Below, one piece after another: positions 1-14,016 of a DNA stretch of 64,000 nucleotides. The position numbers and the translations under genes were made by a program. The notes under the pieces are model-generated. The model was not told the origin of the DNA. It ran no database searches and was given only the letters and a program-made list of their open reading frames with translations. Positions within the stretch are counted from its first letter, which is position 1; each line of letters opens with the position of its first letter. The DNA is from Scylla paramamosain. Taxonomy: Eukaryota > Arthropoda > Malacostraca > Decapoda > Portunidae. The stretch lies in assembly GCF_035594125.1 (NCBI RefSeq), contig NC_087166.1, positions 16,730,266-16,794,265 on the forward strand, in the 5' to 3' direction.

Positions 1-499
1 TCTTAGGTACCAAAACGTTAAAATGCATGAATAGCGCTTTATTTGAAGAAAAAGAAGATTAATACCAAAAACGTGTATTGTAAGTGTATTTCTCATTATT
101 AGGAGATATAACAGCGAAATGCATGCAAAGCACTCGATATTGAGAAACGAAAAGTCTTTACGAAAAATCTGTTTTTTGAGCTTCTTAAGTACCAAAACTC
201 TAAAACGCAAGAATAGCATTCTATATTAAAAAAAAAAAAACTGAATAATTGTACCAAAAAACGTGTCTTTTGAGTGTTTTTTCAGTATCTTACGTACCAA
301 AAACGCAAAAAAAATGCATGCAAAACACAATTTATGGAGAAAAAGAATGATATTACCAAAAACAAGTTTTTTGAGTGTTTTGTGAGCCTAGGTGGAAAAA
401 CGCCAAAATACATCCTTCTTAGGTACGAAAATTTTATATGGAGAAACGAAAAAGGCATTACAAGAAACGTGTGTTATGAATGTTTTTGAGCTTCTTAGG

Positions 500-987
500 T
501 ACCAAAACGCAATAAACCATGAATAACATTCTATATGAAGATACAAAACATTACCAAATACATGTGTTTTGAGTGTTTTTATTTTTTTTCACATTCATAG
601 ATACCAAAACACCAAAATACATCCAACGATCCCTATATAGGGAAAAGAAATTAAATTTCTAGTAACGTGTCTTTTATGAGTTTATTAGCGTGTTAAGTAC
701 CAAAACGAAAAAAAAAATAAACAAATAAAAAATAAAAAACACCCTATATGAATAACAAAACGTCACCGAAACCGTCTCTTTTCAGTGTTTTTTTAGGTAA
801 TTACGTATCATAATGCTAAAACGCATGCAAAAAAAAAAACATTTATGGCGAAACATTATATATTTGCGAAAAAAAAAAATGTTTTTGAGTTTGTTACAAA
901 AACGACAATATGCACACAAAGTAGGCTATGGGAAACGAAAGGGCATTACCTGAAACGTGTATTATTAGTGCTTTTGAGCTTCTTAGG
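500..987 (+). repeat. Exemplar 488-bp higher-order repeat unit (E-A-B-C-D)
   Basis: This is the clearest complete unit near the window start, given so the HOR can be checked. Anchor-to-anchor spacings are 102 (E to A), 96 (A to B), 108 (B to C), 89 (C to D) and 93 (D to next E). The A monomer carries the ACATTC-tag box, B the TTAGCGTGTTAAGTACC box, C the TTACGTATC box, D a shortened TTGTTAC box, and the following E the CTTCTTAGGTACC box. Differences from the class motifs are numerous, so the unit is old. Confidence 0.85.
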
Positions 988-2044
988 TACCAAAATGTTA
1001 AAAGGCATTAATAGCACTCTCTATGAAAAAAAAAAAAAAACATTACCAAAAACTTGTGTTTTATGTGTATTACATATTATTAGGTGCCAAAAATTAAAAA
1101 AAAAAAACAGGAAAAATAGGCTATAGTTAGGAAAGAAAATGATATATCGTGAAACGTGTCTGTTGAGTGTTTATGATCATGTTAGGCACCAAAATGTTTT
1201 TGAGCTACTTACGTACCAAAACGCTAAAACGCACGTGAAACATGATTTATGGAGAAACACAATAAAATTACGAAAAAGAAGTATGTTAAGGGTTTTCAGT
1301 TTGTTACCTACGAAAACGCCAAAATGTATGCAAAGTACCTAATATTAGGAAACGAAGAGACCTTACAAGAAAAGTGTATTATCAGTTTTTAAGTTTTTGG
1401 TACCAAAACGTTAAAAGACATAAATAGTATTACTCTATATGGAAAAAAATAAATAAATAAAATAAAAAAAAAAAAAAAACGTGATTTTTGAGTTTTTTTT
1501 CACATTGTAAGATAGCAAAAACGCCAAAATGAATCCAAAAGTGCCCTCTCTAGGGAAATGAAATGACGTTTCCAGAAACATGTATTTTATTTTTTTTTTA
1601 AGTGTTTATGAGCGTGTTAGGCACAAAAACGCTAGAAAGGCATGGAAAAGTTCCTCTATGGGGAAAACAAAACAACATTTCTAAAAACGTGTGTTTGGTG
1701 TGTTTTTCAGCTATTTATGTACAAAAACCATAAAACGAATGGAAAACACCCTTTTAAATAGAAAGAGAATAACCTTAAAAAAACAAATATTTAAATGCTT
1801 TTGAGTTTGTTACGTACAAAATCGCCAAAATGCATGCAAAGAATGAGGAAATGAAAGGACATTGCGAGAAACGTGTGTTATGAGTGTTTTTGAGTTTCTT
1901 GTCTACGAAAACGCGAAAACCCTGTAATTAAACTCTAAATGGAGAAAGAGAACAACATCAAAAGAAAAAACAAACGTGTTTTGTGTATTCTTTTACACTG
2001 TTAAGTAATTAAATGCATAAATACATGTAAGGTACCCTATATTT

Positions 2045-2282
2045 GGAGGCAGTAGACACCTGCCGAAACGATAATTACTCCCAGTGAGGTCTAAAGCACT
2101 GTTCAGGGGGTGCTGTGAACTTATCATTAAACCCAGCTGTGACCTCACTGAACGTTTCCCTTTGTGTCTCACAACACAAGGGGGTAGTCACAGCCTGCCC
2201 TCTAAAGACAACTCTCTTCCTCCACACAAAACTACAAGCACCTAATAACACACACACCCTTCACTCAAAAAATTTTAAAATC
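2045..2282 (+). promoter_or_regulatory. 5' leader of LINE copy 1
   Basis: This segment lies between the satellite junction and the first in-frame ATG. LINE leaders of this kind usually hold an internal promoter, but none can be pointed to here. Several short self-complementary pairs are visible: GGCAG 2048-2052 with CTGCC 2060-2064, a perfect 10-base pair 2082-2091 with 2141-2150, and TTGTGT 2162-2167 with ACACAA 2174-2179. The reading frame stays open back to a GTG at 2115, but the ATG at 2283 has A at -3 and G at +4, a good eukaryotic start context, so I treat everything upstream as untranslated. Confidence 0.6.
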
Positions 2283-5242
2283 ATGGCGACTCCTACACCA
2301 GCCTCGGAGTCCCCATCTGGGGAGGGGACCATAAATGTCCCCAGGTCGGACTGCCTTTCCGTCGACGACCCTAAGTGTCTTGACACCCCCCTCAACTTTT
2401 TCTTCATTAACTTCTGCAACATTCGCGGTCTAAGATCCAATTTTCAATCTGTAGAACACCACCTCTCCTCTTCTAAACCTCATCTTCTTTTCCTCACTGA
2501 AACTCAGGTGTCTGAGGCAACTGACAGTAGCCCCTTTTCTGTTCCCTCCTACTGTCTCTATCCTCATTTTCGATCCAAAGCTGGATGCTGCGTTTATGTG
2601 CGCAATGACTTAACCTGCTCTCGTGCCCACGCTCTTGAATCTTCCGAGTTTTCCACCATCTGGCTACGACTACAGAGTCATTCGCATACTAAATTTATCT
2701 GTGCTGTATACCTCTCTCCTAACTCCTCTGACTATAAGAAATTCTTTGACTACTTAACTTCCAAAGTGGAGCACATTCTGACCCTCTTCCCTTTTGCAGA
2801 GATCTCCATTCTTGGAGACTTCAATGTTCACCACCAGCTTTGGCTTTCCTCTCCCTTCACTGACCATCCTGGTGAACTAGCCTACAACTTTGCTATCCTC
2901 CATGACCTAGAGCAATTGGTGCAACACCCTACTCGTATTCCTGACCGTCTTGGAGATCCGCCCAACATTCTTGTCCTTTTCCTGACCTCTAATCCTTCTG
3001 CTTATGCTGTCACCCTTTCTTCTCCGTTGGGCTCCTCCGATCACAATCTCATATCTTTATCTTGTCCTATCACTCCAATCCCTCCTCAGGATCCCCCTAA
3101 GCGAAGGTGCCTCTGGCGTTTTGCCTCTGCTAGTTGGGGGGACCTGAGGCGGTATTTTGCTGATTTTCCTTGGAATGACTACTGCTTCCGTGTCAGAGAC
3201 CCGTCTTTGTGTGCTGAGCGCATAACAGAGGTGATAGTGTCTGGCATGGAGGCGTACATTCCTCACTCTTTTTCTCGTCCTAAACCTTCTAAACCTTGGT
3301 TTAACACAGCTTGTTCTCGTGCTATACATGATAGAGAGGTGGCCCACAAAAGGTACTTAAGCCTTCCTTCACCAGAATCTCATGCACTTTATATTTCTGC
3401 CCGGAACCATGCCAAGTCTGTTCTCCAACTAGCCAAAAACTCCTTCATTAACAGAAAATGTCAAAACCTTTCAAGATCTAACTCCCCTCGTGATTTCTGG
3501 CATCTAGCCAAAAATATCTCCAATAACTTTGCTTCTTCTTCTTTCCCTCCTCTACTTCAACCAGATGGCACCACTGCTATCACATCTATTTCTAAAGCTG
3601 AACTCTTTGCTCAAACCTTTGCTAAAAACTCTACCTTGGACGATTCTGGGCTTGTTCCTCCCTCTCCTCCACCCTCTGACTACTTCATGCCTCGTATTAA
3701 AATTCTTCGTAATGATGTTTTCCATGCCCTCGCTGGCCTAAACCCTCGGAAGGCTTATGGACCTGATGGGGTCCCTCCTATTGTTCTCCGAAACTGTGCC
3801 TCCGTGCTTGCACCTTGCCTAGTCAAACTCTTTCAGCTCTGTCTGTCAACATCTACCTTTCCTTCTTGCTGGAAGTTTGCCTACATTCAACCTGTTCCTA
3901 AAAAGGGTGACCGCTCTAATCCCTCAAACTACCGTCCTATTGCTTTAATTTCCTGTTTATCTAAAGTTTTTGAATCTATCCTCAACAGGAAGATTCTTAA
4001 ACATCTATCACTTCACAACCTTCTATCTGATCGCCAGTATGGGTTCCGTCAAGGCCGCTCTACTGGTGATCTTCTGGCTTTCCTTACTGAGTCTTGGTCA
4101 TCCTCTTTTAGAGACTTTGGTGAAACTTTTGCTGTTGCCTTGGACATATCAAAAGCCTTTGATAGAGTCTGGCACAAAGCTTTGATTTCCAAACTACCCT
4201 CCTACGGTTTCTATCCTTCTCTCTGTAACTTCATCTCAAGTTTCCTTTCTGACCGTTCTATTGCTGCTGTGGTAGACGGTCACTGTTCTTCTCCTAAATC
4301 TATTAACAGTGGTGTTCCTCAGGGTTCTGTCCTGTCACCCACTCTCTTCTTATTATTCATTAATGATCTTCTAAACCAAACTTCTTGTCCTATCCACTCC
4401 TATGCTGATGATACCACCCTGCACTTTTCCACGTCTTTTCATAGACGTCCAACCCTTCAGGAGGTAAACATATCACGCAGGGAAGCCACAGAACGCCTGA
4501 CTTCTGATCTTTCTAAAATTTCTGATTGGGGCAGAGCAAACTTGGTATTGTTCAATGCCTCAAAAACTCAATTCCTCCATCTATCAACTCGACACAATCT
4601 TCCAGACAACTATCCCCTCTTCTTCAATGACACTCAACTGTCCCCCTCTTCTACACTGAACATCCTCGGTCTGTCCTTTACTTATAATCTGAACTGGAAA
4701 CTTCACATCTCATCTCTAGCTAAAACAGCTTCTATGAAGTTAGGTGTTCTGAGACGTCTCCGCCAGTTTTTCTCACCCCCCAGCTGCTAACTCTGTACAA
4801 GGGCCTTATCCGTCCATGTATGGAGTATGCTTCACATGTCTGGGGGGGTTCCACTCATACTGCTGTTCTAGACAGGGTGGAATCAAAAGCTTTTCGTCTC
4901 ATCAACTCCTCTCCTCTAACTGACTGTCTTCAGCCTCTCTCTCACCGCCGCAATGTTGCATCTCTAGCTGTCTTCTACCGCTATTTTCATGCTAACTGCT
5001 CTTCTGATCTTGCTAACTGCATGCCTCCCCTCCTTCCGCGGCCTCGCTGCACAAGACTTTCTTCTTTCTCTCACTCCTATTCTGTCCACCTCTCTAACGC
5101 AAGAGTTAACCAGTATTCTCAATCATTCATCCCTTTCTCTGGTAAACTCTGGAACTCTTTGCCTGCTTCTGTATTTCCACCTTCCTATGACTTGAATTCC
5201 TTCAAGAGGGAGGTTTCAAGACACTTATCCACCAATTTTTGA
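2283..5242 (+). pseudogene. LINE ORF: endonuclease-reverse transcriptase, one frameshift
   Basis: This is the retrotransposition protein: an APE-type endonuclease nicks target DNA and the RT copies element RNA there. Counting from ATG 2283, the endonuclease region shows L-T-E-T with E at about residue 73, G-D-F-N at 178-181 and S-D-H at 252-254. The RT shows the motif A Asp in D-I-S-K-A-F-D at 621, G-V-P-Q-G-S from 677 and Y-A-D-D at 707-710. The frame is open to a stop at 4788-4790. The C-terminal RT/thumb part continues in another frame to TGA 5240-5242. The break maps to the C-run 4776-4781, where copy 2 has one extra base, so a 1-base deletion is the simplest cause. The undisrupted frame would be about 986 codons. 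All catalytic motifs I looked for are present. No ORF1 or gag-like frame is seen upstream. Confidence 0.9.
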
Positions 5243-5330
5243 CCACTGCTTTGACCCTTTTAAGGGACTGGCATTTCAGTGGGCATTTTTTTTTATTAGA
5301 TTTTTGTTGCCCTTGGCCAGTATCCTTCCT

Positions 5331-5364
<34 letters not shown>
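5243..5364 (+). other. 3' UTR and A30 tail of LINE copy 1
   Basis: After the TGA at 5240-5242 come about 92 bases of 3' UTR, ending in CCTTCCTACAT and then 30 adenines (5335-5364). The same terminal sequence is found in copy 2, which ends in only 11 adenines, so this is the true element end. No AATAAA signal is seen in the UTR. The longer tail in copy 1 would fit a more recent insertion, though tails also change by slippage. Confidence 0.8.
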
Positions 5365-5366
<2 letters not shown>

Positions 5367-6110
5367 GGAAAAAAAAAAAAAGACATTTCCAGGAACATGT
5401 TTTTTGAGTGATTATGATCTTGTTAGGTACCAAAACGCAAAAATGTATGCAAACACTCTTCATGTAGAAAACATGATAATATTACTGAAACCAAGTATTT
5501 CGAGAGATTTTGAGCTTATTACCTAGAAAAACGCCAAAATGCTTGATTACGCGATCTGAGGAAACAAAAACACATTACGAGAAACTTGTGTTATGAGTGT
5601 TTTTTTTTTTCAGTTTCTTAGGTACTAAATGCTAAAACGCCTAAATATATGGAGACAATTAACATTATAAAAAACTTGCATTTTGAGTGTATTTCACATG
5701 GTTAGGTACCAAAACGCCAAAATGTACGCAAAGCACACTTTATAGGAAAAGGAAACGATATTTCCAGAAAATTTTTTTTTGAGTGTTTATGAGCGTGTTA
5801 GGCACCAAAACGGTTAAAAAAGCATGAAAAGTACCCAATATAGAAAAAAAAAGAAACATCATTACCAAAAACGTTTCTCTTTGGTCTTTTTGAACGACTT
5901 ACGAAAACGCTAAGAAGCATGCAAAACAACTTTTATGGAGAAACAGTATATGTAATAAAATCGTGTGTTTTGAGTGCTTTTTCGGCTTGTTTCGTAGAAA
6001 AATGCCAAAATTCATGCAAAAACGAAAAGACATTACGAAAACGCTAAAACGGGTGTAAATAATCTTTATATAGGAACACAACATTAACAAAAGCGAGTAT
6101 TTTTATTGCT

Positions 6111-6151
6111 TTTCACATGGTTAGGTAACAAAAAAGCCTAACAATTTGAAA
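6111..6151. repeat. Inverted junction between satellite blocks 1 and 2
   Basis: The array changes strand within a short imperfect inverted repeat. The left arm 6111-6125 reads TTTCACATGGTTAGG and the right arm 6137-6151 reads CCTAACAATTTGAAA, its near reverse complement, with an 11-base spacer between. Both arms are the head of an A-class monomer, so the two arrays meet at the same phase of the HOR. Flanking E-class sequence on both sides is also roughly mirrored. Confidence 0.75.
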
Positions 6152-7490
6152 TAGACTCAAAATATATGTTATTAATAATGTTATGTGTCTTCATATAAAG
6201 TGCTATTCATGCGTTTTAGCTTTTTTGTACCTAAGAACCAAAAACATTCTTAATAAACGTTTCTCGTAAAGTCTTTTCGTTTCGAAAGATGCTTTCTTGT
6301 AACAATTTCATTTCCCCATATCAAGGGCTTTCCATGCATTTTGGCGTTTCGGTACCTAATAATGTGAAATATGCTCAAAACACACGTTTTTGTTAATGTA
6401 GTTCTGTTTCTTCATAGAGTGCTGTTTATAGGTTTAGCGTTTAAATACCTAAAATGTAAAAAAAAAATAATAATTATAATACATTTTTTTTCGTAATGTC
6501 ATTACGTCTACCTATTAAGAGTATTTTGCATCCATTTTAATGTTTTTGTATGCAAGAAACTCAAAAAACTCTCAAAATACTTGTTTTTGGTAATGATATT
6601 CTTCTACATAAAAGGTGTTTTGCATGCTTTTTTAGGGTTTCGGTACGTAAGAGGCTGAAAAACACTCAAAAGACATGTTTTTTGGTAAAGTTGTTTTCTA
6701 TTCCCATTTATGGTGTTTACCATTGCATTTTAGCGTTTTGGTGACTAACATACAAAGAAACACTAAAAAACACACATTTTACCGTTTCCAAATATATTGG
6801 TACTTATCAATGTGGAAAAAAAAAAACACAAATTACGCGGTTTTTGGTAATGTTCTGTTTCTTCGTATAAGGTGGTAGTAATGCGTTTTCGCATTTCGGT
6901 ACCTGGGAAGCTCAAAAACTCTTATAATACACTTTTCTTCTAATGTCTTTTTTGTTTCCCCACATAGTAAACTTTTCATATATTTTGGTGTTATTCTATG
7001 CAACAAGCTCAAAAACACTCAAAATACTTGTTTTTGGTAATGTTATTCTGTTTCTGCATAAAGGGTGTTTTGCATGCATTTTACCTTTTTGGTACATAAG
7101 AAGTTCAAAAACACTCAAAAAGTCATGTTTTTCGTTAAGTCGTTTTGTATTCCCAAATAAAGTGATTTCCATGCTTTTTAGCGTATTGGTGCTTAACACG
7201 TTCAAAACATTTAAAAGATACGTTTCTGGAAAACTCGTTTTTACCCATATAGAGGATTTTCAATGCATTTTGGTGATTTGCTATTTATTAATGTGAAAAC
7301 ACTCAAAATACACGTTTTTTTTGGTCTCGATATCGAGTACTATTCTTGAGTTTCAGCATTTTGTTACCTAAGATGTTCAAAAACACTTATAATAGATTTT
7401 CTTCGTAATGTCCTTTCGTTTCCCCATATAAAGTTACTTAAAACTCAAAAGACACTCTTTTGGCAAAGTTTTTTTTTTTTTTTATTTCCA
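6136..7490 (-). repeat. Satellite array block 2, minus orientation
   Basis: The same satellite appears reverse-complemented here: boxes read GCGTTTTGGTACCTAA and TGGTAATGTT rather than TTAGGTACCAAAACG. The class order along the plus strand is A-E-D-C-B, as expected for an inverted A-B-C-D-E array. The left edge is a head-to-head junction at 6111-6151. The right edge near 7490 lies in B-class sequence. Chance frames here contain many stops and no recognisable domain. Confidence 0.85.
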
Positions 7491-10400
7491 TGATATGTGT
7501 ATACGAACTTGTTAACAATAAAACAGTAAAAAGCATGAAAACTTCCCTATACTGGAAAAGTAAAAACAACCTTCACCAAAAAAACTTATTTTTTGGGGTA
7601 TTCTTCAGCTACTAACGTACAAAAACGCTAAAATGCAAGCAAAAATCCCTTCATGGAAAAAAACAAATAACCTTACCAGAAACTAGTATTTCATTTTATT
7701 TCTTAAGCTTGTCACGTACAAAAGCGCCAAAATGCATGCAAAGTACAATATATATGGATACGAAAGTACATTACGAGAAACGTGCAGTATGAGTGTTTTC
7801 AACTTATTAGGTACCAAAACGCTAAAGCGAATGAATAGCATTCTATATGGAGAAACAAAAACGCTAAAATGCATGCAAAGCATCATATATGAGGGAAAAT
7901 ACAACACTTCTAGAAACGTGTCTTTTCAGTGTTTGTAAGCGTATTAGGTACCAAAACGCTAAAAAGCAAGGAAAAAAACATACATGGGAAAACAAAACAT
8001 TACAAAAAAGTCTTTTCATTGTTTAGAGCTACTTACATACTAAAATGCAAAGGCGCATGCAAAACACCTTTTATGGAGAAACGGGAAGACGTGTATTTTT
8101 TATGTTTTAAGCTAATTACGTAAAAAATTGTCAAAATGCATGTAAAGTTCCCAATATGGGGAAACGAAAAGACGTTACGAGAAACGTATATTGTAAGTGT
8201 TTTAGACCTTATTAGGTTGAAAAATACGAAAATGTATGAATACCACTCTATATGGAGAAACAGAGCAACATTACTAAAAACGTGTATTTTGTTTGTTTTC
8301 ACAATGTTATGTACCAAAACGTCGAAATTCATGCAAAGTGCAATCTATGGGAAAAACGAAACGAAATTTCCAGAAACGTGAATTTTGAGTGTTTATGAGC
8401 GTGTTAGGCACCAAACTCTAAAAAATGAAAATGAAAAGCATCCTATATGGGAATAAAAAACAAAAAAGTACAATCTATGGGAGAAGCGAAACGAAATTTC
8501 CAGGAACGTGATTTTTGAGTGTTTATGAGCGTGTTAGGCACCAAACTCTAAAAAATGAAAATGAAAAGCATCCTATATGGGAATAAAAAACAAAATTACC
8601 AAAAAAATAGTATTTTTTAGTGTTTTTGAGCTACTTTTATATCAAAACGCTTGAACAGACGCAAAACATGCTTTATGGAGAAACAAAATAAAAATACAAA
8701 AAAAAAAAAACTAAATTTTCAGTGTTTTTGAGGTATGTAAGTAGAAAAACGCCGAAATGTATGCAAACTTCCTTATGCCGGGAAACGAAGACATTTCGAG
8801 AAACGTGTATTATAAGAGCTTTTCAGCTTTTTAGGTACGAAACACAAAGGCACCTTAATAGTACTCTATATGGAGAAACAAAACAACACGAATGAAAATA
8901 TATATTCTGAGTGGTTTTCATATTATTAGGTACCAAAACGCAAAAATACATCCAAAGACTTCCAAAAGACGACACAAAACGACATTACAAGAAACCTATC
9001 TTTAGAGAGTGTTTCTACGTGTTAGGCACCAAAACACTAAGAATTATGAAAAGAGCACTATGTTGGAAGGGAAAAAGAAATAACGTGACTTTTCACGTGT
9101 TTGGAAGTTTTTAAATTCATAATGTACCAAAACGATAAAACATGCAAAACACCCTTCATGCAGAAACAAAAACATTACCAAAAACGAGCATTTTTAGCGA
9201 TTTTTCAGCTTGTTATGTACAAAAGCGTCAAAATGTATATAAAGTATCCTATATAAGGAAACGAAAAGACTTTAAGAGAAACTAGTATTATAAGGTTTTT
9301 TTTTTTTTAGCTTATTAGTTACCAAAACGATAAAACGTATGATTTGCATTATGTATGAAGAAAACGTGTATTTTAAGTGTATTTAGCTTTGTTAGGTATC
9401 AAAACGCCAAAATGCATGCAAAGCACCCGATATGGGGAAAATAAACGACATTTCCAGAAACATGTCTTTGAGAGTTTCTGAGTGTGTTAGGCACAAAAAG
9501 CTCTTAAGAAGCATGGAAAGTACCGTAAATGGGAAAACATTAAGTGTTTTAAGCTACTTACGTACCAAACCGCTACAACGGTTGCAAAACACACTTTATG
9601 GAGAAATTCAACAGCTTTACCAAAAACATGCATTTTGAGAGATTTTGAGCCTGTTACATACAAAAACGATAAAATACGTGCAAATAACCCTAAAAGGGAA
9701 AAAAAAAAAACATTAAAAGAAACGTATATTTTGAGTGGTATTGAGCTTCATAGGTAACAGAACACTAAAACGTATTAAGAATACTCTATATGGAGAAACA
9801 GAACAAGATTAACCAAAACTTGTGTTTTAAGGCTTTTTTCACGTTATTAGGTACCGCAACGCGAAAATGCATGCAAAGCATACTATATGGGGAGAGGAAA
9901 CATTTCCAGAAACATGTCCTTTCATTGTTTATGAGCGACTTAGGTACCAAGAAGCTAAAAACCAAGGAAAGGACCCTATAGGAGAAAACAAAAGATTACA
10001 AAAACTTTTCTTTTCAGTGCTTATGAGCTACTTATACTCGTATACAAAACACTTAAACGCATCCAAAACGCCTTTTTTTTGGAAAAACTGAATAACATTA
10101 CCAAAAAAGCGTGTATTTTCAATGTTTTGAGCTTGTTACGCAAAAAAAAAAGTAACCAAAGACATTATAAAAAACTTATATTAAGAGCGTTTTTGAGCTT
10201 CTCAGGTACCAAAACGCGAAAATGCATGAATAATACTCTCTTTGGAGAAACACAGCAATATTAGATACCAAAACGCTAAAAAGCAACAAAGCTCCCTATT
10301 TGGAAAATCAAAACATTACCAAAAGCGTGTCTTTTGAGAGTTTTTACAGCTACTTCCGTACCAAAACGCTAAAATGCATGCAAAGCACATTTTATGGAGA

Positions 10401-10932
10401 AACAAAATAACATTACCAGAAACGTGTATTTTGATTTTTTTTTTTTTTTTAGCTTCTTACGTATAAAAAAAAAAAGCAAAAATGCATGCAAAGTATCCTA
10501 AATGGCGATAGGAAAAAAAAAAAAAGACTTCATTTATCAGTGTTTTGAGATTCTTAGTTAGCAAAATCCATAAACGCATGTATAACATTATATATGAAGA
10601 AACAGAAGAACATTACCGAAAACGTATATTTTGAGTGTTTTTTCACATTGTTACGCAACAAAACGCCAAAATGCATGGAAATCACCCAATATGGATAAAA
10701 TAAAGAACATTACGAGAAAGATGTATTATTAGTGTTTTTGAGCGTCTTAGGTACCAAACGCGAAAACTATTTAGTACCACTGTATATGGAGAAACAGAAC
10801 ATTACCAAAAACGTTTATTTTGAGTGTTTTTCAAAATTTTATGTACCAAAACGTCAAAATGCCTCCAGAGCACCATCTATGGGAAAATGAAACGACATTT
10901 CCAGAAACATGCCTTTTGAGTGATATGATATG
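7491..10932 (+). repeat. Satellite array block 3, plus orientation
   Basis: Plus-oriented satellite with the five classes in order, for example A near 9396, B near 9490 (shortened), C near 9562, D near 9655, E near 9757 and A near 9852. A 129-bp local tandem duplication lies at 8340-8595. The left edge joins inverted B-class sequence; the right edge near 10932 jumps from the head of a B monomer to inverted E-class sequence. No gene seen. Confidence 0.85.
8340..8595 (+). repeat. Local tandem duplication, period 129 bp
   Basis: Two nearly identical copies, 8340-8468 and 8469-8595, each run from the tail of an A monomer (CAATCTATGGG) through a whole B monomer head ending at GGGAATAAAAAACAAAA. 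The copies differ at only a few bases, far less than neighbouring monomers of one class differ, so this is a recent event. The 129-bp period is not a multiple of the 98-bp monomer. Confidence 0.85.
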
Positions 10933-10943
10933 GTACTTATGGA

Positions 10944-13918
<2,975 letters not shown>

Positions 13919-14016
13919 AAGAACATAAGAACATAAGAAATAAGTAAATATGCAAGAAGGCATCAGGCCTACAAGTGGCAGTACTTGTATGAAATATGCC
14001 TACGTATTTCCACCTA

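Larger units (their letters stand above)
2045..5364 (+). mobile_element. Non-LTR retrotransposon (LINE), near full length, copy 1
   Basis: The element is about 3.3 kb: a leader of about 240 bp, one long reading frame with endonuclease and reverse transcriptase, a 3' UTR of about 95 bp, and an A30 tail (5335-5364). Base composition changes sharply at both edges from AT-rich satellite to mixed coding sequence. It lies inside an A-class monomer: the satellite stops at CCCTATAT just before 2045 and resumes at TAGGAAAA after the A-tail, so little target was lost. I cannot define a target-site duplication because both flanks are low complexity. The single-ORF layout and the RT C-terminal end (a W-N-S-L-P type motif) fit the broad CR1/Jockey/RTE-like LINEs; I do not assign a clade. 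The second copy is at 25615-28646. Confidence 0.93.
1..6135 (+). repeat. Satellite array block 1, five-monomer HOR, plus orientation
   Basis: This block is degenerate tandem satellite and continues on both sides of the LINE at 2045-5364. Each monomer is about 98 bp and is anchored by a TTAGGTACCAAAACG-like box. Five classes can be told apart. A has CACATTGTTAGGTACC and later CATTTCCAG. B has TATGAGCGTGTTAGGCACC and AAGCATGGAAAG. C has GAGCTACTTACGTACC and CACCCTTTATGG. D has GAGCTTGTTACGTAC and AGACATTACGAG. E has GAGCTTCTTAGGTACC and GAATAGCACTCTATATGG. Anchors for one clean HOR are E 500, A 602, B 698, C 806, D 895 and E 988, a period of 488 bp. The next two E anchors are near 1401 (413 bp on, with most of B missing) and 1904 (503 bp on). 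Long A-runs are common. No gene is visible outside the LINE. Confidence 0.9.

Noticed and set aside
2075..2257. 60-residue frame on the minus strand over the LINE leader
   Set aside because: It lies antisense to the LINE 5' leader and has no motif. Similar products in databases would come from automatic annotation of this repeat.
2115..2282. Upstream extension of the LINE ORF to position 2115
   Set aside because: The extension begins with GTG, not ATG, and no endonuclease motif lies in it. ATG 2283 has a good start context.
2030..5385. Target-site duplication around LINE copy 1
   Set aside because: The flanks are CCCTATAT and TAGGAAAA beside an A-run; any match is 2-3 bases and cannot be told from chance.
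7400..7440. CENP-B-box-like TTCGTTT in D-class monomers
   Set aside because: Only the first half resembles the mammalian box; the second half is CCCATATAGGG. There is no support for a CENP-B site and no evidence on centromere function.
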